DNA of 5,214 bases from Nitrososphaerota archaeon. GTDB lineage: Archaea > Thermoproteota > Nitrososphaeria > Nitrososphaerales > Nitrosopumilaceae. Shown here in pieces: positions 1 through 3,898 of this stretch. The position numbers and the translations under genes are program-made. The first letter of the stretch is position 1. Each line of letters opens with the position of its first letter. Under the pieces are notes generated by a model. It saw only the letters and a list, made by a program, of their open reading frames with translations. It was not told the DNA's origin and ran no database searches. Location of the stretch: contig JAGWGO010000124.1 of NCBI GenBank assembly GCA_028867395.1, positions 1-5,214 on the forward strand, in the 5' to 3' direction.

Positions 1-6
1 TGACGA

Positions 7-13
7 TAATATA
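7..13 (+). promoter_or_regulatory. possible TATA box for cdvB
   Basis: TAATATA lies about 41 bases before the ATG, so a start site 26 bases downstream would leave a leader of roughly 14 bases. A second AT-rich stretch (CTTTAAAAC, 34-42) is too close to the ATG for a TATA box of a leaderless message. The window edge cuts off the sequence further upstream. Confidence 0.25.
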
Positions 14-50
14 CACCGGCGATTAAGAACTAACTTTAAAACTAGCACGC

Positions 51-692
51 ATGACCGGCTTCGATAAGACCTGGACTCGTCCCGAGTCTGTAGGCTTAAC
101 CGAAAAACTACGTGAAACTGTAAAACCACAAGGTGCGCTCAAACCTAGAATTGAGGGCGCCGTGAACAAGTTACAGGGTCAAATATCGAAGATGGATGCT
201 ATGCTGACAAAGCTAAGACAAAGAGATGAACAGCTTTTCAAGCGAATCGTAGCCGCAATGCAGCAACACGATGCTAGCACAAGCAGGGTTCTATCAAACG
301 AACTGGCTGAGATAAGAAAGGTCACAAAGATGCTAGGAAATGCAAGAATGGCACTAGAGCAAGTACAATTGCGTCTAACAACAATACACGACCTAGGAGA
401 TGCAATGGTAGCAATCGCTCCAGCAATGTCAACGATGAAGGGACTCAAATCATCCCTTGGAAGATTCATGCCAGAGGCAGATTCCGAGCTGAACGCAATG
501 ACCCAGACACTCAACGGACTAATGATGGACTCGCTAGCAGGCGGAGACTTCAATGTAGATTCCGACGTCTCAAACGAAGAGACAGAGAAGATACTCCAAG
601 AAGCATCGGCAGTTGCAGAACAGCAGATTGGCGACAGATTCCCATCAGTTCCATCACCCTCCGGCGTATCGTCACAATCAACATACGAGTAG
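51..692 (+). CDS. cdvB: ESCRT-III (Snf7-family) cell division protein, CdvB type
   Basis: Archaeal ESCRT-III subunit. In Thaumarchaeota and Sulfolobales, CdvB-family proteins polymerise at mid-cell on the inner membrane and, with CdvA and the Vps4-like ATPase CdvC, drive division and scission. The 213-residue product is almost wholly helical. A basic N-terminal half (about residues 18-130, with K/R-rich stretches at 40-66 and 89-110) is followed by a hinge and an acidic C-terminal half (about 141-185), the usual ESCRT-III charge pattern. A final amphipathic helix around 177-197 (ETEKILQEA...DRFP) resembles the MIM-type segment that binds the Vps4/CdvC MIT domain. A Pro/Ser-rich tail follows. 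The ATG start gives a normal-length protein; no clear Shine-Dalgarno precedes it. Neither cdvA nor cdvC is adjacent; these genes are generally scattered in Thaumarchaeota. Codons favour AAG, ATA and CTA, and GC is higher than in the genes to the right. The family is confident; which CdvB paralogue this is cannot be told. Confidence 0.9.
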   Translation: MTGFDKTWTRPESVGLTEKLRETVKPQGALKPRIEGAVNKLQGQISKMDAMLTKLRQRDEQLFKRIVAAMQQHDASTSRVLSNELAEIRKVTKMLGNARMALEQVQLRLTTIHDLGDAMVAIAPAMSTMKGLKSSLGRFMPEADSELNAMTQTLNGLMMDSLAGGDFNVDSDVSNEETEKILQEASAVAEQQIGDRFPSVPSPSGVSSQSTYE

Positions 693-767
693 GAGAAGCT
701 CGGATGGGGAGAACTGGCGAGAACGTCTCTTTTTATGTTATGATTTGGAGTTGATTCTCCTACTTGT
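685..767. repeat. long-range inverted repeat between convergent genes
   Basis: AGTAGGAGAA (688-697, overlapping the cdvB stop codon) is perfectly complementary to TTCTCCTACT (755-764). Pairing extends outwards by one wobble and two further pairs, to 685 and 767. The 57-base spacer contains the T-run at 730-734. The repeat fills most of the gap between the convergent cdvB and uracil-DNA glycosylase genes, so either read-through transcript could fold here. Its function is unknown and it may be chance. Confidence 0.4.
719..734 (+). terminator. possible terminator of cdvB
   Basis: A short GAGA/TCTC inverted repeat (719-722 and 726-729) is followed directly by five T (730-734), 27 bases after the cdvB stop. 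Archaeal termination depends mainly on T-runs, so the T-tract matters more than the weak 4-bp stem. Confidence 0.4.
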
Positions 768-778
768 TCAGTGAAATC

Positions 779-1462
779 TCATTTGCTGTCCAAAACTTTT
801 CTGGCCTTTTCAAAAATTGACGTCCATTGTTTCCATTTCAGGCGGCCTGTCTGTGTGTTCTGTCTGCTAGGATGATATGAGCAGATTATCGTCAAATGTT
901 TGTGTGTAAATGACTTGCCGTGTGCAAAGTCAACTCCCTTTATGCCTAAAAGTTTGCAACATGTATCAAATGCTATTCTGCCAAGGCAAACTATTACTCT
1001 TACGTTATTTAGTAAAGAAAACTCTTCCACCAGATAGGGAAAGCAATTTTCAAACTCTTCTCTTGTGGGCTTGTTTTGCGGCGGTGCGCACCTTGCTGAT
1101 GCAGTAATATAGGCACCAATTGGCCTAAATCCATCATCAGCCCTAACACTTGTTGGCTGAGAGGCAAAGCCGTTATCGTAAAGGGCTTTGGCAAGCCAGT
1201 CCCCTGAATTGTCACCTGTAAACATCCTTCCAGTTCTATTACCTCCATGTGCGGCTGGTGCTAGGCCAAGAATTAATATCTGAGCATCTATGTCTCCAAA
1301 GCCTGGAAGAGGTTTGCCCCAATAGTTTTGATCCCTATATCTCAAAACCTTTTCTTGAGATACTTTATGTATATAGATTGCAAGTCTGGGGCATTTCCTA
1401 CATCTTATTATTTTCTTGTTTAATCTTTCAAGATCTACAAATTTTTTGCTATTTTGTGTCAC
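779..1462 (-). CDS. family 5 uracil-DNA glycosylase (UDGb), [4Fe-4S]
   Basis: Base-excision repair enzyme that cleaves uracil, and in characterised family members also hydroxymethyluracil, ethenocytosine and hypoxanthine, from DNA. It guards against cytosine deamination. The 227-residue product carries the family 5 signature: motif 1 GLAPAAHGGNRTGR at 66-79 followed by MFTGDNSGD (80-88), and motif 2 HPSRQNTQTGRL at 197-208. Family 4 enzymes would instead have GEAPG in motif 1. The likely Fe-S ligands are C21 and C24 (CRKC) with C125 and C140, the spacing expected for the 4Fe-4S UDG superfamily. Other cysteines (C159, C168, C169, C194) are probably not ligands. The start is GTG at 1462: upstream codons in this frame reach a stop (1498-1496) without another good start. 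It converges on cdvB and lies downstream of the exported-protein gene at 1586-2260, from which a terminator separates it. Full length and intact. Confidence 0.93.
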   Translation of the reverse strand: MTQNSKKFVDLERLNKKIIRCRKCPRLAIYIHKVSQEKVLRYRDQNYWGKPLPGFGDIDAQILILGLAPAAHGGNRTGRMFTGDNSGDWLAKALYDNGFASQPTSVRADDGFRPIGAYITASARCAPPQNKPTREEFENCFPYLVEEFSLLNNVRVIVCLGRIAFDTCCKLLGIKGVDFAHGKSFTHKHLTIICSYHPSRQNTQTGRLKWKQWTSIFEKARKVLDSK

Positions 1463-1496
1463 GCTTGATCCGTATCCTTGGTTTAGAGGTTTGTAC

Positions 1497-1505
1497 TAAA
1501 ATAAA
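1497..1505 (-). promoter_or_regulatory. possible TATA box for the uracil-DNA glycosylase gene
   Basis: On the minus strand the sequence reads TTTATTTTA, centred about 39-40 bases before the GTG start. A start site 26 bases downstream would leave a leader of about 13 bases. It is the only AT-rich block in the gap placed where a promoter is needed, since the terminator at 1546-1591 blocks read-through from the upstream gene. Confidence 0.35.
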
Positions 1506-1545
1506 TTGATCATATTTCGGAGACGATATAAAAACAAAATTTGAA

Positions 1546-1591
1546 AAAACTTAGTTAATAATTGCAATTTTTTCCAAAGCAATTATTAACT
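1546..1591 (-). terminator. hairpin plus T-run terminator of the 1586-2260 gene
   Basis: A perfect 13-bp inverted repeat (arms 1553-1565 and 1579-1591; core GTTAATAATTGC / GCAATTATTAAC) has a 13-base loop. Its first arm on the minus strand contains the TAA stop codon of the exported protein. The minus strand then runs CTAAG and six T. This is laid out like a classical intrinsic terminator, although archaeal RNA polymerase mostly needs only the T-run. Confidence 0.65.
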
Positions 1592-2260
1592 TAATGTTAT
1601 TGACCAAGTTACCGTCAGCGAATCGCCACTATTCAGTGATACCGCATTTCCAAATGCATGTTCTGCAAACATGTCTCCAGCCGATGCGGCATCAAACAAC
1701 CCTGCAGAATTTAGGCTGACCGGATATGTACCAGTACAAGTTGGACTAGGACTTGCTGTAAACGTCCTTGAAATTTGTACGTTGGTATTTGGATTAGTTA
1801 CTCCTGTAGAAGTTGATCCTGTTGTTGTGTATGAGACTGAACCCGCATTTGCTCTTAGCAATCCACAGGAACTTCCCCAACCAGCTGAAGTAAGTTCACT
1901 GGCAAGTGAAGTGTCAGTTACAGCGGCACTTTCGAGGTTACTTGTTGAAAGGCCTATGTTTGTGAATGTGGTTGGAGAACTACCGCATGCTCCAAAGTGT
2001 GTTGCACCAAATAGGACACTTCCAGTACAGTCTGTTCCTGCGTTTGTAACGAGGTTGTCAGTCTGTCGGTATTCCTTGATATGTCCTAGGGGATCTTTGA
2101 CTACCAATGTTATATGGCCTAACATGCTGGCCTTTTCAGTTGGCTTGGCATTGGAAGTATCTGCAACTCCTAGCATGTTTGCATTAACTTGGTTTATGCC
2201 AACCATCCCAACTGCTATAGCTACGATGCCAAATAGCCCCATAGTTTTTAGATGATTCAT
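1586..2260 (-). CDS. exported protein resembling a tailed-phage structural protein family
   Basis: Function unknown. The 224-residue product starts at the ATG at 2260; a TTG further upstream (2302) would spoil the signal peptide. Residues 1-27 form a signal peptide with a hydrophobic stretch at 8-22 and probable cleavage after VNA. The mature part begins with a linker, then ITLVVKDPLGHIKEYRQTDN (50-69) and NLVTNAG (69-75). It continues with DTSLASEL (116-123), a Thr/Ser-rich middle, and a C-terminal SAGLFDAASAGDMFAEHAF (185-203) ending in GDSLTVTWSITLS. From memory, this order (N-V-NAG, then DT-L-E, then GLFDA--G-M-A--F, then DSLTVTW-I) matches a common structural or tail-associated family of tailed phages, which normally lacks a signal peptide. 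Four cysteines (C78, C92, C132, C175) could form two disulfides outside the cell. No C-terminal membrane anchor is visible. It lies 78 bases downstream of the small anchored-protein gene on the same strand. Export is confident; the phage link is inference. Confidence 0.82.
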   Translation of the reverse strand: MNHLKTMGLFGIVAIAVGMVGINQVNANMLGVADTSNAKPTEKASMLGHITLVVKDPLGHIKEYRQTDNLVTNAGTDCTGSVLFGATHFGACGSSPTTFTNIGLSTSNLESAAVTDTSLASELTSAGWGSSCGLLRANAGSVSYTTTGSTSTGVTNPNTNVQISRTFTASPSPTCTGTYPVSLNSAGLFDAASAGDMFAEHAFGNAVSLNSGDSLTVTWSITLS

Positions 2261-2281
2261 TGTTATATCAAATCGACTCCC

Positions 2282-2289
2282 TATTATTA
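2282..2289 (-). promoter_or_regulatory. TATA-like box for the 1586-2260 gene
   Basis: The minus strand reads TAATAATA at -29 to -22 relative to the ATG at 2260, the position expected for a leaderless transcript and matching the spacing at neighbouring genes. A GGGAG at -21 to -17 is too far from the ATG to be a ribosome binding site. Confidence 0.4.
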
Positions 2290-2316
2290 GATATTGTGGC
2301 AAATATTAGATGTGAT

Positions 2317-2335
2317 AAGTTCCAGTTTGGAACTT
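2317..2335. repeat. 8-bp hairpin just after the small anchored-protein gene
   Basis: AAGTTCCA (2317-2324) and TGGAACTT (2328-2335) are perfect inverted repeats around a 3-base loop. The hairpin begins 3 bases past the TAG stop of the 2339-2584 gene. No T-run follows on the minus strand, so it is not a standard terminator. It could protect or process the 3' end of the upstream message, or be a binding site near the next promoter. Confidence 0.5.
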
Positions 2336-2338
2336 GAA

Positions 2339-2584
2339 CTATTTTGTCTTGACACCTACTCGTTCTTGAAGGGTCACACTGAAATGTCTTGTTGAATTTG
2401 GGGTAGAGGTTGCAGTTGTTATATTATTAGCAGCTTGAGGCATACTTGTGGTTATATTTTGGGAGTTAGTAACAAGAGGTGTACCGTTACCTTCGCCTTT
2501 AGGACCTCCGCCAAAAGATAATGCGACAGCAACTCCAATTGAAACTATCGCTGCAACTATTCCTATGGCCACAGACTTTTTCAT
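2339..2584 (-). CDS. small membrane-anchored surface protein, Ser/Thr/Asn-rich
   Basis: Hypothetical protein of 81 residues; I do not recognise its family. The N-terminus MKK is followed by a hydrophobic helix (V5 to F24) that fits a signal anchor or signal peptide; with no AXA site before the Gly-rich turn (GGGPKGEGNG), an uncleaved anchor is more likely. Residues 33-66 are a low-complexity Thr/Asn/Ser linker with four N-glycosylation sequons (N33-G-T, N43-I-T, N54-I-T, N63-S-T), as expected for an exposed, glycosylated stalk. The short C-terminal part, RHFSVTLQERVGVKTK, has alternating hydrophobic residues like a single beta-strand. It may be a degenerate or very short surface protein. The ATG start is supported by a well-placed TATA box. 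It is divergent from the CBM9/DOMON-like gene across an 82-base promoter region and could be co-transcribed with the gene at 1586-2260. Confidence 0.7.
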   Translation of the reverse strand: MKKSVAIGIVAAIVSIGVAVALSFGGGPKGEGNGTPLVTNSQNITTSMPQAANNITTATSTPNSTRHFSVTLQERVGVKTK

Positions 2585-2607
2585 ATATTTAACAAAAAGA
2601 AGGTTGC

Positions 2608-2615
2608 TTTATAAA
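2608..2615 (-). promoter_or_regulatory. TATA box of the small anchored-protein gene
   Basis: The minus strand reads TTTATAAA, centred about 27 bases before the ATG at 2584. This is ideal for transcription starting at or within a few bases of the start codon, giving a leaderless mRNA. It forms half of a divergent promoter pair with the box at 2639-2646. Confidence 0.6.
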
Positions 2616-2638
2616 CATGTATCACAGTACCGCCAAAG

Positions 2639-2646
2639 TTTAAAAT
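2639..2646 (+). promoter_or_regulatory. TATA box of the CBM9/DOMON-like gene
   Basis: TTTAAAAT is centred about 24 bases before the ATG at 2667, consistent with a leaderless mRNA. Only about 24 bases separate it from the opposing TATA box at 2608-2615, so factors bound here could affect both genes. Confidence 0.55.
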
Positions 2647-2666
2647 CTATTTGATAATAGTCAGTT

Positions 2667-3470
2667 ATGGCCTTTAAAATTTGGCGACCCAAGTACTTTG
2701 TTCTACTAGTTGTCTTGTTATTCATTTTCGGAACTTCACATGCTTATGCAGATAGACCAATAATGATAACAATTTCATCGGAGATGACTAATGTCATCTT
2801 TGACGGAAAATGGTCATTTACAGAAGAATGGAAATCCTCAAGTCTTAATAGTCTTTATTATGATGATGGAACTCAAATTGAATTGCGAACCGCCCATCAA
2901 GGTAATTTTATTTATGTTATGGTAGATGACGTTACCGATACCAACTATCAGAAAGGAGCCGATTACTCTATGATCTGCTTTGACAGAAATGATACGAAAC
3001 CACTTGAATCAAATTCAAATGATTATTGCTTTGTTAATTTCTTGACTGGAAAGGAATCATTTACCTTGCAAGGAGGTTCACTGCTAGGGTATAACGGCAA
3101 TTTTAAAAAAATACCAAATCCCGTTGGACTAATTGCAGTTGGTAATGTCTCTGGTACAAATGATCGGTACAGTCAAGATCCACATTCAAGTTATGAATTT
3201 AGAATACCTCTAGATAAGTTGGGAAGGCTGGACCATTATGGCTTTTACATGGCTGTTTTTGAATCCCAACACAATAAAATTTACACATATCCAAAGGTGG
3301 TATTGCTTAAAAATACATTTGAAATTCCCTCTCCAAAATTGTGGGGCGACATGATCTCTCCCGATGAAACACTTCCAGAATTTCCTTGGCCTATCTTCGT
3401 TTTGTTAGTGGTTTTATCAATTGTAGTTGTCATGAGTAAAACAAACTCAAGGTTTACCTTTGGAGTCTAG
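2667..3470 (+). CDS. secreted CBM9/DOMON-like protein with PEF-type C-terminal anchor
   Basis: Surface protein of unknown ligand, 267 residues. Residues 1-28 are a signal peptide (basic start, hydrophobic core at 11-22, cleavage after AYA, leaving DRP). The body at about 33-220 looks like a beta-sandwich of the CBM9/DOMON kind, which binds sugars or haem: an opening IFDGKWSFTEEW (44-55), a strand FIYVMVDD (81-88) and the late YEFRIPLDKLG (176-186) follow that family's typical pattern. C104 and C121 could form a disulfide. No haem-type Met/His pair can be assigned with confidence. The C-terminus has LPEFPW (236-241), a hydrophobic helix (242-256) and a short basic tail (SKTNSR), the three-part layout of archaeosortase sorting signals such as the thaumarchaeal PEFG-CTERM; here Pro replaces the Gly. 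The protein is therefore probably processed and fixed to the envelope. Export and anchoring are well supported; the fold assignment is inference from motifs. Confidence 0.8.
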   Translation: MAFKIWRPKYFVLLVVLLFIFGTSHAYADRPIMITISSEMTNVIFDGKWSFTEEWKSSSLNSLYYDDGTQIELRTAHQGNFIYVMVDDVTDTNYQKGADYSMICFDRNDTKPLESNSNDYCFVNFLTGKESFTLQGGSLLGYNGNFKKIPNPVGLIAVGNVSGTNDRYSQDPHSSYEFRIPLDKLGRLDHYGFYMAVFESQHNKIYTYPKVVLLKNTFEIPSPKLWGDMISPDETLPEFPWPIFVLLVVLSIVVVMSKTNSRFTFGV

Positions 3471-3551
3471 TTACAGTTTTGTTATTTGGTTTGATAGAGA
3501 CATAAAAGAACACGAGAAAAAACTCAGTATTACTTTAAAGAAGAAAATCTA

Positions 3552-3583
3552 TGTAACAAGAATTTGTTACAATTCCAGTTTTT
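3552..3583 (+). terminator. palindrome plus T-run, possible terminator
   Basis: TGTAACAA (3552-3559) and TTGTTACA (3564-3571) form a perfect 8-bp inverted repeat with a 4-base loop; five T follow at 3579-3583. It lies 81 bases past the stop of the CBM9/DOMON-like gene and could end that transcript. The symmetry also fits a dimeric regulator site, but no promoter is obvious beside it. Confidence 0.35.
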
Positions 3584-3620
3584 CTTAGGATTAACTTTGA
3601 AAGTTCTTAGTGACTATTAT

Positions 3621-3814
3621 TTAAAGAAAAATTGTCCTAGATGGTGTGTAGAAACCAACCCATCATGATTTCCATTCAAAACGTCTTTTCATTGTCTTTT
3701 GAACCATCTTTAGGTCTTCTATAGTTGAAAATTCTCATATTTAGCAGGATAATTAGTCTTCAACATGTCAAAATTGGTGATTTCTTAGTCTTGTCTTGCA
3801 AAAATGATATGCAT
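3621..3814 (-). pseudogene. possible decayed small gene (two stops, one frameshift)
   Basis: Read on the minus strand from the ATG at 3814, the sequence gives a protein-like string of about 64 residues broken by a TAA at 3787-3785, a one-base loss in a T-run at 3731-3728 and a TGA at 3665-3663. It ends at TAA 3623-3621. The pieces are MHIIFARQD, then EITNFDMLKTNYPAKYENF, then (after the shift) STIEDLKMVQKTMKRRFEW with KS, then WVGFYTPSRTIFL. The Lys/Glu/Phe/Tyr-rich composition is more like a soluble protein than like random AT-rich DNA. An AT-rich AAATAATTA lies at -30 to -23 before the ATG, where a leaderless promoter would sit. I do not recognise the family. Chance remains a real alternative because the region is short and the frame has to be stitched. 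Confidence 0.28.
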
Positions 3815-3867
3815 GATTGCAAAGGTTCATTATTGTAATTATTTCCCAATTTAGGAGAAGAGCAAAA

Positions 3868-3876
3868 TTATATAAT
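3868..3876 (+). promoter_or_regulatory. TATA box of the NHL-repeat gene
   Basis: TTATATAAT, preceded by a purine-rich AGCAAAA that could serve as the BRE, is centred 27 bases before the GTG at 3899. The spacing implies a leaderless mRNA starting at or next to the GTG, which supports that start codon. Confidence 0.65.
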
Positions 3877-3898
3877 ATTCTTCTAGACACACTACTTT

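Larger units (their letters stand above)
3471..3898. other. 428-base region without an intact gene
   Basis: AT-rich gap between the CBM9/DOMON-like gene and the NHL-repeat gene. It holds a palindrome with a following T-run near 3552-3583, a possible decayed minus-strand gene at 3621-3814, and the NHL-gene promoter near 3868. Intact open frames are very short (the longest on the plus strand that I followed is 27 codons at 3641-3724, lying opposite the decayed frame). I see no tRNA, no C/D-box motif pair and no tandem repeat. Confidence 0.6.

Noticed and set aside
34..42. CTTTAAAAC as TATA box of cdvB
   Set aside because: Its centre is only about 13 bases before the ATG, too near for normal archaeal initiation upstream of the start codon.
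179..553. 124-codon minus-strand open frame inside cdvB
   Set aside because: Antisense to a confident ESCRT-III gene; Ser/Ile/Cys-rich composition is typical of a shadow frame.
1671..2255. 194-codon plus-strand open frame
   Set aside because: Antisense to the exported-protein gene, which has a signal peptide, recognisable motifs, promoter and terminator; the plus frame has no domain-like features.
2261..2302. TTG start at 2302 for the exported protein
   Set aside because: It would put MPQYLIIGSRFDIT before the signal peptide; the ATG at 2260 gives a standard signal peptide and a TATA-like box at the right spacing.
3641..3724. 27-codon plus-strand frame in the gap
   Set aside because: No promoter or ribosome site at its ATG, and it lies opposite the more protein-like decayed minus-strand frame, so it is probably a shadow.
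3795..3824. TGCAA/TTGCA inverted repeat around an ATGCAT palindrome
   Set aside because: Five-base arms with a 15-base spacer are expected by chance in AT-rich DNA, and it overlaps the possible decayed gene start.
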